Shown: piece after piece, positions 8,386 through 17,480 of the stretch
Layout of the letters: the number at the start of each line of letters is the position of its first letter
Position numbering within the stretch: position 1 is the stretch's first letter
From: Olsenella_K sp050953285
GTDB taxonomy: Bacteria > Actinomycetota > Coriobacteriia > Coriobacteriales > Atopobiaceae
Assembly (NCBI GenBank): GCA_050953285.1
Contig: JBMNMK010000001.1
Coordinates: 124,001 to 188,000 of the forward strand
Length of the DNA stretch: 64,000 nt
Direction: 5' to 3'
Notes under the pieces: model-generated
Seen by the model: the letters and a program-made list of their open reading frames with translations, nothing else
Database searches by the model: none
Told to the model about the DNA's origin: nothing
Program-made: the position numbers and the translations under genes

Positions 8386-9822
8386 ATGGCACTGTGGGGC
8401 GGAAGATTTGAGAAGGGCGTCAGCCAGTTCACGCAGGAATTTGGCGCGTCATTAGCGGTCGATAAGAACATGGCGCAGCAAGACATTGCGGGTTCTCGCG
8501 CGCATGCGCGCATGCTGGCCAAGCAGGGCATTATCTCTGCTGAGGACCAAGCGGCCATCGATGCGGGCTTGGAGCACATCTCAGAAGAGATTGCCCAAGG
8601 CAGCTTTGTCTGGAACGTGAACGATGAGGACATCCACATGGCGGTGGAGTCAAAGCTCACGGCAGAAATTGGTCAGCCAGGGGCTCGCCTGCACACCGCT
8701 AGAAGCAGAAACGACCAGGTCGCAACAGATATTCGCCTGCTGGCAAAAGACCTCCTTCAGGGGCTTTTGCAGGGAAACGTTGAGCTAAGAAAGACCTTCC
8801 TGGCTCAGGCAGAAGCCAACAAAGACGTGGTGATGCCCGGCTACACTCACCTGCAACATGCCCAGCCCGTGTTCTTCTCGCACCATATGCTTGCATATTT
8901 TTGGATGTTTACCCGGGATTTTGAACGCTTGTCCGCCGCTTTCAAGGCAGCCGATGCCAACCCGCTTGGTGCGGCTGCTCTGGCGGGCACCACGTACCCT
9001 TTGGATAGGGACTACACCACGGCGCTGTTGGGTTTCTCGCGCACGATACCGAATTCGCTGGATGCGGTGAGTGATAGGGATTATCTGCTGGATCTTGAGT
9101 ACGCGTGCTCAGTCAGCATGATGCACCTCAGCCGGCTGTGCGAAGAGATTGTGATGTGGAGCTCCACGGAGTTTGGCTTTATCACGCTATCGGACGAATA
9201 TTCGACGGGCTCGTCCATCATGCCGCAGAAGAAGAATCCGGACTTTGCCGAGCTCACGCGCGGTAAGTGCGGTCGCGTATACGGTGATTTGATGGCGCTT
9301 CTCACCACCATGAAGAGCCTGCCGCTGGCGTACAACAAAGACCTGCAAGAGTGCAAAGAAGGGCCCATTGACGCTGCTCGCACGCTTTTGGATTGCATGG
9401 AGATTGCCTCTGGCATGCTGGAAACCATGAGCGTCCATGCGGACGTGATGCTTGACCAGGCAAAACGCGGCTTTACCGCAGCTACGGATGTGGCGGACTA
9501 CCTGGCTAAGAAGGGCATGCCGTTTAGGGAAGCTCATGCGGTAGTGGGTCGCCTGGTGCTGTATTGCGAGAAGCACAACAAGGGCCTGGAGGATCTTTCT
9601 CCAGAAGAGTTTAAGGCCGCAAGCAGTCTCTTTGAGGACGACATTACCAAGGACTTGGATCCTTTTGGCATTGCAGCGGCGCGTAACACCTTTGGCGGCA
9701 CGGGCAGCAAGGCGGTGGCAGAGCAGCTGCGGCTGGCACACCAGCAGCTTGAGACAGATGCGGCCGGCCCGGCGGTCGGCTCTGGCGGCGCGGCCGGCGC
9801 TGCAGATGTGGCGCACCCTTAG
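8386..9822 (+). CDS. argH: Argininosuccinate lyase
   Basis: 478 residues. It splits argininosuccinate into arginine and fumarate, the final arginine step. The fumarase/aspartase-superfamily signature GSSIMPQKKNP is at about 275-285, with TARSRNDQ (substrate binding) near 104 and the catalytic His region GYTHLQHAQP near 152. It is co-oriented with argG (54 bp gap), with AGGAGAAGTAC before the ATG. The last 20 or so residues are Gly/Ala-rich (AVGSGGAAGAADVAHP), a low-complexity tail beyond the normal lyase end. The purB gene downstream belongs to the same superfamily but has its own ribosome site and a different role. Confidence 0.97.
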   Translation: MALWGGRFEKGVSQFTQEFGASLAVDKNMAQQDIAGSRAHARMLAKQGIISAEDQAAIDAGLEHISEEIAQGSFVWNVNDEDIHMAVESKLTAEIGQPGARLHTARSRNDQVATDIRLLAKDLLQGLLQGNVELRKTFLAQAEANKDVVMPGYTHLQHAQPVFFSHHMLAYFWMFTRDFERLSAAFKAADANPLGAAALAGTTYPLDRDYTTALLGFSRTIPNSLDAVSDRDYLLDLEYACSVSMMHLSRLCEEIVMWSSTEFGFITLSDEYSTGSSIMPQKKNPDFAELTRGKCGRVYGDLMALLTTMKSLPLAYNKDLQECKEGPIDAARTLLDCMEIASGMLETMSVHADVMLDQAKRGFTAATDVADYLAKKGMPFREAHAVVGRLVLYCEKHNKGLEDLSPEEFKAASSLFEDDITKDLDPFGIAAARNTFGGTGSKAVAEQLRLAHQQLETDAAGPAVGSGGAAGAADVAHP

Positions 9823-9925
9823 CCCCAAGGCATTCACAGACCCTATACACGCGGACATGTTCCAAGTTATGCGGGCATGTCCGCGTTACTATTGAGGCAC
9901 TGTTGCCGTGCCGAAAGGAACCTCC

Positions 9926-11269
9926 ATGATTGATAGGTACACGCGCCCTGAGATGGGCCATATTTTCACGCTGGAGAACAAGTACGCCATCTGGCAAGAG
10001 ATTGAAGTGCTTGCGTGTGAGGCTCAGGCGGAGCTGGGAAAGATTGGCATCACGGCGGAGGAGGCCGCGTGGATTCGCGCCCATGCCGCGTTCAAAAAAG
10101 ACGAGGTCGACGCAATAGAAGCCGTTACCAACCACGACGTTATTGCGTTTTTGACCAACATGGGTTCCTATATTGATGCCGAGGTGCCAGAAGGAGAGCC
10201 CAAGCCCAGCCGCTGGGTGCATTTTGGCATGACCTCAACAGATCTGGGCGACACGGCTCTGTGCTACCAGCTCAAGCAAGCAACGGAGATCATCCTGGAC
10301 GACTGCAAGAAGCTGGGAGAGATCTGCAAGCGTCGCGCACTGGAGGAGAAAGATACGCTCTGCGTTGGTCGCACCCACGGCATCCACGCCGAACCCATGA
10401 CCTTTGGCATGAAGTTTGGCTCCTGGGCCTGGGAGCTCAAGCGTGAGGCCGAGCGCCTGGCAGATGCCTTGGATACCATTTCATATGGCGCTATCTCCGG
10501 CGCGGTCGGCACCTATTCTTCCATAGATCCGTTTGTCGAGAAGTACGTGTGTGAGCACCTCGGCCTTAAAAGCGATCCGCTTTCGACGCAGGTCATCAGC
10601 CGTGATCACCATGCCTACCTTGCCAGCGTCTTGGCCTGCACGGCTGCGACGCTTGAGCGCATTGCCACCGAGATTAGAGGTCTCCAGAAGACCGACACAC
10701 TGGAGGCAGAAGAGCCGTTCCGCAAAGGCCAGAAGGGCTCATCTGCCATGCCGCACAAGCGCAACCCCATCACCATGGAGAAGGTCTGCGGCTTGGCGCG
10801 CATTGTGAAGGCAAATGCGCAGGTGGCATATGACAACGTGGCGTTGTGGCATGAGCGCGATATCTCTCACAGCTCAACCGAGCGCATTGCATTGCCGGAC
10901 TCCTTTATTGGTCTTGACCACATGTTCCAGTGCTTAATCCGCGTGGTGGACGGCCTCATCCTCTACCCAGAGCAGATGATGAACAACCTCAATAAGACGC
11001 GAGGCATGCTCTTTAGCTCAAAAGTGCTTCTTGCGCTGGTAGAGACGGGTATCACGCGTGAGGATGCCTACAAGATTGTGCAGAGCAACGCTATGGCTAC
11101 CTGGGCAGATATCCAGAAGTGCCAGTCTGGTCCCACCTTCCGTGAGCGCCTGGAGAAAGACCCTGCTTGCACGCTGTCCACTCAAGAGCTTGATCGCATT
11201 TTTGATCCGCGCTCGTTCTTGACGCGCGTGGACGTGGTGTTTGACCGCTTAGAAAAGCTTGAGTTCTAG
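9926..11269 (+). CDS. purB: Adenylosuccinate lyase
   Basis: 447 residues. It acts twice in purine synthesis: splitting SAICAR to AICAR, and adenylosuccinate to AMP, each releasing fumarate. The signature GSSAMPHKRNP (about 271-281), the phrase GRTHGIHAEP and HFGMTSTDLGDT are visible. ATG 9926 was chosen because AAAGGA lies 6 bases upstream and MIDRYTRPEMG matches the family N-terminus; GTG 9908 is in frame but covers the ribosome site. The purC gene, which makes SAICAR, lies nearby at 15151 but in a separate unit. Confidence 0.96.
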   Translation: MIDRYTRPEMGHIFTLENKYAIWQEIEVLACEAQAELGKIGITAEEAAWIRAHAAFKKDEVDAIEAVTNHDVIAFLTNMGSYIDAEVPEGEPKPSRWVHFGMTSTDLGDTALCYQLKQATEIILDDCKKLGEICKRRALEEKDTLCVGRTHGIHAEPMTFGMKFGSWAWELKREAERLADALDTISYGAISGAVGTYSSIDPFVEKYVCEHLGLKSDPLSTQVISRDHHAYLASVLACTAATLERIATEIRGLQKTDTLEAEEPFRKGQKGSSAMPHKRNPITMEKVCGLARIVKANAQVAYDNVALWHERDISHSSTERIALPDSFIGLDHMFQCLIRVVDGLILYPEQMMNNLNKTRGMLFSSKVLLALVETGITREDAYKIVQSNAMATWADIQKCQSGPTFRERLEKDPACTLSTQELDRIFDPRSFLTRVDVVFDRLEKLEF

Positions 11270-11270
11270 G

Positions 11271-11355
11271 GCGTAAGGGTCCGTAAGGCGCGTAAGGGCG
11301 CGTAAAGTGCGTAGGGTTCGCAAGGTTCGTAGGGTACGTAAGGTGCAAAAGGTGC
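11271..11355 (+). repeat. Degenerate 9-10 bp tandem repeat
   Basis: About nine units related to GCGTAAGGG lie head to tail between the purB stop and the beginning of the next gene, overlapping its possible GTG starts (11307, 11343, 11352). Confidence 0.7.
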
Positions 11356-12569
11356 AGTTTCAGCGCAAACAACCACACAATATCACGCGGCGCGGCCTCA
11401 TCCGCGGCCTGGCCGTGGGCGCTTCTGCCACGGCGGCAGTGAGCGTCCTTGCCGGCTGCACGCACGCAGGGGATGAAGAGACTCCGGAGCCCACGGTTGT
11501 CTCGGCCGATTCTGCCACCAACGTGCTTGAAACCTACGAGGAGGCAGACCTTGCACTTGAGGAAGCTGCCAGCTGGACGTTACCGCTGGGCTGCGTTCTC
11601 AAGCCGTCTGAGGGGAGCTACCTGGCCGTGCTCCAGGCAGGCGCGTCCGCAAGCCCCATGGTCAAGGGCTGCGCGTTTTCCACCCAAACGGGCGAGCTCA
11701 AAGAGGTGGTTTCAAAGCCGCTGGCGCAAAACACCACGACTGTGATCTACGACGTGGCGTGCTCCGACGAGGTCTATGCCTGGATTGAGTACAACTACCT
11801 GGACAAATCCTGGTCGTTCTACGCCAGTGCGCTCGACGGCGGCAGCCTGAGCGGCTCGACCACGACGCTTGGCCAGGCAGACGCCAACTGGGATCCGCCC
11901 AAGTTTGTCTGCACGGCAGATACCGTGATCTGGCAGCTCATGCCGTCCACGTCTGGCAGCAAGGCCACCGAGCATTCGGTGGCCTATCTCTGGAAGGTTG
12001 GGCAGAGCAGCGCGCAGGCGGTGGTGGAGTCACCGGGACGGTTTGCAACGGAGCCGACCGTTTCGCAAGATCAGGTTATTCTCGCCCCGCGCGTACGTGC
12101 TGACCAGGGCGTTTACTACGGAGTGGGCGCCTATAGCCTGAAGGACAACCTCGCTACCATCACCGATCAACTGGTGATGCCGCGCAGTGTGCGGCCGTTT
12201 CACGCGGTACGTATAGGCGATAAGTTCGTGATCTCCGTGGAGGCCAACTATTCTGGAGATGACCTCCTGAGCGGCATGGGGACCTATATCAGCACAGGTA
12301 ATGACTCGTTTTTGCAGCTCTCACGCGAGCCTGCCGCGCAGGTGGCGGGCAAGGACGGCGTCTTTATTGTTAAGTCGCGCGCGTCGTATTTTGTGCTGGA
12401 TACCAACGCGTCTACCTACAGCATTCTGGCGGCCGCCAACCGCTGCATTGACTACGGGGAGTTTCCGGCGCGCACAGGGACAACGGACACGTTTGTCACG
12501 TTTGCCACGGTAAAAGACGAGCAGACCGGCTATCCAACGGCCGTCACCGTGCGCGCCTTCACGCTGTAG
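11307..12569 (+). CDS. Tat-exported lipoprotein of unknown function
   Basis: Up to 420 residues. The N-terminus has a twin-arginine motif (TRRGLIRG), a hydrophobic stretch and a lipobox (VLAGC), so the protein is probably exported folded and lipidated at the Cys. The mature part has repeated Trp/Tyr-rich blade-like segments (for example YAWIEYNYLDKSWSFY), suggestive of a beta-propeller. The start is unsure because a tandem repeat runs through the 5' end: GTG 11307 gives a very basic tail, while 11343 or 11352 would give a normal Tat n-region. It has no visible partner; purB is upstream and a two-component system downstream. Function is not recognised. Confidence 0.75.
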   Translation: MRRVRKVRRVRKVQKVQFQRKQPHNITRRGLIRGLAVGASATAAVSVLAGCTHAGDEETPEPTVVSADSATNVLETYEEADLALEEAASWTLPLGCVLKPSEGSYLAVLQAGASASPMVKGCAFSTQTGELKEVVSKPLAQNTTTVIYDVACSDEVYAWIEYNYLDKSWSFYASALDGGSLSGSTTTLGQADANWDPPKFVCTADTVIWQLMPSTSGSKATEHSVAYLWKVGQSSAQAVVESPGRFATEPTVSQDQVILAPRVRADQGVYYGVGAYSLKDNLATITDQLVMPRSVRPFHAVRIGDKFVISVEANYSGDDLLSGMGTYISTGNDSFLQLSREPAAQVAGKDGVFIVKSRASYFVLDTNASTYSILAAANRCIDYGEFPARTGTTDTFVTFATVKDEQTGYPTAVTVRAFTL

Positions 12570-12727
12570 TTGCGCTGCCGGCGCGCTGCGGGCGCGGTGC
12601 CAGCGCGCTGCATCGGCCTTTAAGTTCTACGGCTTTCCGCCGAAACCCTTTGACATTTAGGGGTAAACTAGTACAGACTATATGGGTTTTGTGCGTGGAA
12701 ATTGTGGATAAACGTATGGAGGACGAT

Positions 12728-13450
12728 ATGGCTTCTGAGGAAAAGAGAATTCTTTTAGTAGAGGACGAGAAGACCATACGCGATGCCGTTGCGGCTTATC
12801 TGGAGAAAGAGAACTACTCCGTCCGCGGCGTGGGTGATGGACAGAGCGCAGTGGAGGAGTTTGAGAAGCACTCGTTTGACCTCATCATCCTGGATTTGAT
12901 GCTCCCCAAGCTCTCGGGAGAGCGCGTGTGCCGTGCCATCCGTGAAACATCCAACGTGCCCATCATCATGTTGACTGCAAAAGGCGAGGTAGAGGATCGT
13001 ATTATTGGTCTTGAGCTCGGCGCTGACGACTACCTGATCAAGCCATTCTCGCCGCGTGAGCTGGTCGCCCGCGTGCGCGCACTCCTGCGCCGCGCTCATA
13101 CAGAAAGTGAGCCGCAGCTTGAGGTTTTGGACTTTGGAGACCTGGTCATAGACATCTCTGGCCACAAGGTCACCATTGAGGGTGAGGAGATTGACCTCAC
13201 CGCATCTGAGTTTAAGCTGCTCACCACCCTTGCCCGCTTCCCCGGCCGCGTCTATACCCGTATGGAGCTGGTCGAGAAGGTCTTGGGGTATGACTTTGAG
13301 GGCTATGAGCGCACCATTGATTCTCACGTGAAGAACCTGCGTGCCAAGTTGGGCGATGACCCACGCAACCCGCGTTGGCTCTACACGGTCCATGGCGTTG
13401 GTTATCGCTTTGAGGCCAACGATGCTGGGGCAAAGCAGAAGGTGAAGTAG
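12728..13450 (+). CDS. OmpR/PhoB-family response regulator
   Basis: 240 residues. The receiver domain (1-120) has the acidic pair in VEDE (12-13), phospho-acceptor Asp56 (IILDLMLPK), Thr in MLTAKGE and Lys in IKPFSPREL. The C-terminal winged helix (about 135-232) has the PhoB-type phrases DLTASEFKLL and VGYRFE. ATG 12728 follows GGAGG (12718-12722). A TTGACA at 12650-12655 may be part of its promoter, but no well-spaced -10 is obvious. The histidine kinase gene starts 4 bases after the stop, so the two are cotranscribed and almost certainly a cognate pair. Confidence 0.94.
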   Translation: MASEEKRILLVEDEKTIRDAVAAYLEKENYSVRGVGDGQSAVEEFEKHSFDLIILDLMLPKLSGERVCRAIRETSNVPIIMLTAKGEVEDRIIGLELGADDYLIKPFSPRELVARVRALLRRAHTESEPQLEVLDFGDLVIDISGHKVTIEGEEIDLTASEFKLLTTLARFPGRVYTRMELVEKVLGYDFEGYERTIDSHVKNLRAKLGDDPRNPRWLYTVHGVGYRFEANDAGAKQKVK

Positions 13451-13454
13451 CCCC

Positions 13455-14957
13455 GTGCGCAACAAACCAGAGCAAGCAGCTCAAGACGAGGTACCTGCAG
13501 GCGCAAGTACCTCGTCTTATAACACGATAAAACCCAACCCACGGTCTCGCACTAGCTATGCGGCGCGTCTGACCTTTGCGTTTGCCATCACGGCGCTCAT
13601 GACGGTTGTGGTATTGGCGCTGGTGCTGGCCTTTGTGTGGACAGGACAGTTCCAGCAGTACACCCGTGCCAACATGCAACGGGCGGCCAATGCTATGGCA
13701 GAGTCCTTAGCGCAGCAGTATGAGGCGCAGGGCGGCTGGACCATAGAGACCCTTCAATCTGCCAGAAATTCTGCCGAGTCCCTGACAGGTGTGGGTGTGC
13801 AGGTGTTGGACACCTCTGGCTCCAAGCTCTACGACGATACCAACCTGCCGCAGATAGATACCGGCAAAGGAACTGAGCCTGTGGCAGAGGAGGAGTCGGT
13901 GGTGTCGGCGGACATCATCACCTCACAGGGAATCAACGTGGGATCAGTCAGGTTCTGGTCCATGAGCAAAGACGCCTTCTTCACCAAGAGCGACTCCGCA
14001 TTTAGAACCAGCTCGTACACGGCAATTGTATTTGCCGGCGGCGCCACGCTGGTGCTGGCGTGCCTCATAGGATATTTTGTCTCCCGCGCCATGACCAAGC
14101 CGCTCAAGCGCATCACCACCACCGCGCGCCAGATACGCAACGGCAACCTCTCTGCCCGTATTGGCATTAAAGGTACCGACGAGATTGGCCAGCTTGCAGA
14201 GACCTTTGACGACATGACCGCCACGCTTGAGCGTGACATCATGCTGGAACACCGTCTGACCAGCGACGTTGCCCATGAGCTGCGCACGCCGCTCATGGCT
14301 ATGCAGGCAACCGTTGAAGCTATGCAAGACGGTGTGCTGCCGTGCGACGATGAGCATCTGGCAACCGTTGCCATTGAAGTGAGACGTCTTTCTCGCCTGG
14401 TGGATGCCATGCTTAAGCTTTCTCGTATGGAGAACGGCAAGACGCCCATCAAGAAAGAGCGCACGGACGTGGTGAGCATGGTGAATGGACTGGTGCTGTA
14501 CCAGGCGCAGCTTTTTTCGGATAACGGGCTTGATCTCATTTTTGAGAATAATACGGGCGCGGATGAGTACTTTGCGGAGCTTGACGCGGACCTTATTCGC
14601 GAGGCCGTGGTGAATTTGATGAGCAATGCCATGCGCTATACGCCCGAGGGTGGGTCGGTGACCGTGAGCGTTGGTAAGAGTCGGACCGATGTACTCATTT
14701 CTGTGCAAGATACGGGCATTGGAATTGCAAAAGAGGATATTCCGCGCGTGTTTAGCCGTTTTTGGCGCTCGGACGCTTCGCGCGAGCGCGTGGCGGGAGG
14801 CCTGGGCGTGGGGCTTTCGCTGACCAAGGAGATTATCGACCGGCACAATGGCACCATTCAGGTGGATTCCGAGGAGGGCGTGGGCACGACATTCACCCTG
14901 GCACTGCCCGTTGCGCGCAACAGGGAGCACGAGCGGCATGAAGCCGCGCGCGGCTAG
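13455..14957 (+). CDS. Sensor histidine kinase (HAMP, HisKA, HATPase)
   Basis: 500 residues with a GTG start 4 bases after the regulator. Order: short cytoplasmic tail, membrane helix (about 40-62), extracytoplasmic sensor region (about 63-190), second helix (about 193-213), HAMP linker, HisKA with the phospho-His in VAHELRTPLM (about 274), then ATPase domain with N-box (NLMSNAMRYTPEGG), G1 (VQDTGIGI) and G2 (GGLGVGLSL). The layout matches PhoR/VicK-like kinases. The signal cannot be read from sequence; the extracellular part has no recognisable PAS or Cache motif by eye. Confidence 0.94.
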   Translation: MRNKPEQAAQDEVPAGASTSSYNTIKPNPRSRTSYAARLTFAFAITALMTVVVLALVLAFVWTGQFQQYTRANMQRAANAMAESLAQQYEAQGGWTIETLQSARNSAESLTGVGVQVLDTSGSKLYDDTNLPQIDTGKGTEPVAEEESVVSADIITSQGINVGSVRFWSMSKDAFFTKSDSAFRTSSYTAIVFAGGATLVLACLIGYFVSRAMTKPLKRITTTARQIRNGNLSARIGIKGTDEIGQLAETFDDMTATLERDIMLEHRLTSDVAHELRTPLMAMQATVEAMQDGVLPCDDEHLATVAIEVRRLSRLVDAMLKLSRMENGKTPIKKERTDVVSMVNGLVLYQAQLFSDNGLDLIFENNTGADEYFAELDADLIREAVVNLMSNAMRYTPEGGSVTVSVGKSRTDVLISVQDTGIGIAKEDIPRVFSRFWRSDASRERVAGGLGVGLSLTKEIIDRHNGTIQVDSEEGVGTTFTLALPVARNREHERHEAARG

Positions 14958-15150
14958 TGTGGCGGCTGGGCGCGAGCGGGCGCCCTACAGGTGCGTGTCG
15001 GTGTCGGCGACTGCGGCAGGTGCGTGGCGGTGCCGATGGCAGGCACTTCTCGCCCGCTTCTATGTGATACGTGTTGGAATAGCATAGTTTACGTGGTAGG
15101 CGAGCTGATTTATTACAATGTGGAAGGGTCTGTCAGAGAAGGGGGTACTG

Positions 15151-16035
15151 ATGTCTAAAATTGAGGCACGTCCCGATTCACATGGTAAGGTTCGTGATAT
15201 CTACGATTGTGGTGATAGCTTGCTGATGGTGGCAAGTGATCGCATTAGCGCGTTTGATTTTATTTTGCCTGATGAAATCCCATATAAGGGTGAAATACTG
15301 ACGCGCATTTCTGCGTTTTGGTTTGAGAAATTCAAAGACCTTATCCCTAACCATGTGATTTCAACCAATGTGGAAGACTATCCGGCAGAGTATCAGCAGT
15401 ATGCCAACTACCTGGCTGGTCGCTCTATGTTGGTCAAAAAGGCCACGACGATTCCTATTGAGGCAATTGTGCGCGGCTACCTTACCGGCTCTGGCAAAAA
15501 AACCTATGACCAAGATGGTACGGTCTGTGGCATTAAGCTGCCGGCGGGGTTGGTAGAGGCCTCTCAGCTGCCTGAGCCCATCTTTACACCCTCCACCAAG
15601 GCAGAGCTGGGTGAACACGATGAGAACATCTCCTATGAGCGCTGTGCGGAGCTTGTGGGCAACGAGACTGCAGCTCAGCTGCGCGACGCATCGCTTGGCC
15701 TCTACAAGGCCGCTGCGGAGTATGCGGCAAGTCGCGGAATTGTGATTGCGGATACCAAGTTTGAATTCGGCTTTATCAACGGCAAGTTTTCCATCATAGA
15801 TGAGTGCCTAACGCCGGATTCCAGCCGTTTCTGGCCATCGAATGGCTACGCTGCTGGTCACGTCCAGCCCAGCTATGACAAACAATACGTGCGAGATTGG
15901 CTCAAGGCCAACTGGAATATGCAAGGCGAGCCACCACATCTGCCGCAAGAGGTTATCGACGGCACATCAAAGCGATATCAGGAAGCCTATAAGATCATCA
16001 CAGGCGAGGATTTCATACCTGCGAAGGAAAAGTAA
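15151..16035 (+). CDS. purC: SAICAR synthetase (PurC)
   Basis: 294 residues. It adds aspartate to CAIR using ATP in purine synthesis, giving SAICAR, the substrate of PurB. Visible family marks: GKVRDIY (about 10-16), SDRISAFD, RGYLTGSG and IIDECLTPDSSRFW. ATG 15151 is chosen because AGAAGGGGG lies just upstream and MSKIEARPDSHGKVRDIY fits the family start; ATG 15118 is in frame but has no ribosome site. The next gene overlaps its stop by one base (TAATG), so they are translationally coupled. Confidence 0.97.
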   Translation: MSKIEARPDSHGKVRDIYDCGDSLLMVASDRISAFDFILPDEIPYKGEILTRISAFWFEKFKDLIPNHVISTNVEDYPAEYQQYANYLAGRSMLVKKATTIPIEAIVRGYLTGSGKKTYDQDGTVCGIKLPAGLVEASQLPEPIFTPSTKAELGEHDENISYERCAELVGNETAAQLRDASLGLYKAAAEYAASRGIVIADTKFEFGFINGKFSIIDECLTPDSSRFWPSNGYAAGHVQPSYDKQYVRDWLKANWNMQGEPPHLPQEVIDGTSKRYQEAYKIITGEDFIPAKEK

Positions 16036-16706
16036 TGTCACTGCGCGATACGATTCTGGGAGCTCGCGAAGAGCTCGATGCCAATACAAAGCTCACGCAA
16101 AGAGACGTAGCATCTACATCGGATGCTTCTTCTGAAGAGGGCGATAAGAACACGGGGTTTGCAAAGAAGTCCATTTCCCGTGCCAAACCAGCACGCGAGG
16201 CAGCAGCTGGCGTCCGTGTCGTTGATGCATCCGGCAGAGAGAAGAGCACATCTGCTGGTGCTTCTGGCGTTGGCTCACACAAACTCAGCAAGGAGGAGCG
16301 CAAGGCAGCGCGCGCTCGTGAGCAGGAGATTAGTGATCTGCGCTTTACGGTGTCAGACTATACCTTGAATCAGAATACGGACTATCTGAAGTTCCGTAGA
16401 ACTTGGTGGATCTTGCTGGGTGCTGGCTTTATTACGCTGATTATCACCTTTGTTATCAACATTGTGGATCCTGCAGAGGCCTCTGATGTCACCACCAATC
16501 TGGGTTTGCTCTCCTTGGCACTGATTGCTTTTTCATATGTGGCTATTATTGCGGGCTTTATCTACGATTGGCGCCGCATAAGGCCACTGCGCCGTGCTGC
16601 AGATGAGGTGGCAAAGTCCATGAGCGTAAAAAAGCTGCGCACTCAGGTGGCTGCTATTCAGGCCGAGAAGCTGGCAAAGAAGACTGAGAAGGACAAGAAG
16701 AAATAG
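16035..16706 (+). CDS. Small membrane protein of unknown function
   Basis: 223 residues, coupled to purC through TAATG. The first 110 residues are charged and probably cytoplasmic (Lys/Glu/Ser-rich). Two membrane helices follow (about 116-138 and 155-177), then a basic tail ending KKTEKDKKK that is likely a coiled or disordered cytoplasmic end. No enzyme motif is seen. Its position after purC is not enough to assign a purine role. A tRNA gene and strong terminator follow. Confidence 0.8.
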   Translation: MSLRDTILGAREELDANTKLTQRDVASTSDASSEEGDKNTGFAKKSISRAKPAREAAAGVRVVDASGREKSTSAGASGVGSHKLSKEERKAARAREQEISDLRFTVSDYTLNQNTDYLKFRRTWWILLGAGFITLIITFVINIVDPAEASDVTTNLGLLSLALIAFSYVAIIAGFIYDWRRIRPLRRAADEVAKSMSVKKLRTQVAAIQAEKLAKKTEKDKKK

Positions 16707-16750
16707 TTGCAGTGCAGCTGTGTGCAAGATGCTAGAATAACGTATTGCAC

Positions 16751-16826
16751 GCCTCCGTAGCTCAGGGGATAGAGCACTGGTTTCCTAAACCAGGTGTCCG
16801 TGGTTCGAATCCGCGCGGGGGCACCA
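16751..16826 (+). tRNA. tRNA-Arg (anticodon CCT), CCA encoded
   Basis: Acceptor GCCTCCG pairs with CGGGGGC; anticodon stem CTGGT/ACCAG with loop TTCCTAA; T-arm GTGGTTCGAATCCGC; A-CCA end. A TAGAAT -10-like box lies at 16733-16738. Confidence 0.95.
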
Positions 16827-16835
16827 GAGAAAATA

Positions 16836-16871
16836 ACAGTCCAAGGATGCATGTCCTTGGACTGTTTTTTC
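16836..16871 (+). terminator. Strong intrinsic terminator after tRNA-Arg
   Basis: CAGTCCAAGGA (16837-16847) pairs perfectly with TCCTTGGACTG (16854-16864), followed by six T. Confidence 0.93.
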
Positions 16872-17240
16872 TGACAGATAGTTGTCATGCTCTGCGAGCG
16901 CTGTCAAGACACGGACACGTCGAGCAGGCCTGTTGGATGAAGATGAAAACTGCACATGTACCTAAAGAAAATAGTCAAGCAATTCAGATACGACGCTTAT
17001 GCAAGAAGGTGCGGTTTCTGGTTGGAAAAGCATAAATAATTGCAAAATTGATTGCAAGAATTTCTACTAGAATATAAAATACTGTATTGTAGACGAGTCT
17101 GAAAAACACCGATATAATTCAATCTTTTCTGCGGAATAGCCGGCCATACGCTGTTGTGTCCAAGGTGGATATCACAGTGAGTAGATCGGCACGCAAGGAG
17201 TTGGAGCGTGTGTTGGCTGAGCTGATATGGGGGACATACT
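16872..17240. other. Intergenic promoter region of the split adhesin
   Basis: 369 bp without a recognisable gene. An AT-rich stretch at 17030-17090 contains TTGCAA (17052-17057) and TAAAAT (17075-17080) spaced 17 bp, a plausible promoter for the adhesin reading frame that starts at 17241. GGGGGA at about 17230 is its likely ribosome site. Confidence 0.4.
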
Positions 17241-17480
17241 ATGTTGCGCAAGCGTTCTCAAAGACGCATGGTGATACGGGCTGCTCGGAAGGCATGTTCC
17301 ATAAATAGGGCGCATAGTGACTTGGCAGTGAGGGGTCTTACAGACAGACCGTGCTTAGCCAAAGGCCATTGTTCTACATCTTTAGTAATGCATCGCGTAA
17401 TTGTGACGCTGCTGTGTTGCGCCCTTGTGCTCTCCACTTTTCCAACGGACTCTCTGGCACAGGCAATGGTCAAATTAAGT
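17241..17480 (+). pseudogene. N-terminal fragment (signal peptide) of an adhesin cut by an IS
   Basis: The ORF starts at ATG 17241 and reads through a basic N-terminal region, then a hydrophobic stretch (VIVTLLCCALVLSTF) and a signal-cleavage-like end (SLAQA). About four codons later it runs into the left inverted repeat of the insertion element. The downstream adhesin at 18644 lacks any signal peptide of its own, so this piece is very likely its original N-terminus. The join cannot be rebuilt exactly because no clean target duplication is visible. Confidence 0.6.

Noticed and set aside
15000..15117. Purine (PurR or riboswitch) control site before purC
   Set aside because: No conserved purine-riboswitch core or PurBox dyad could be seen.
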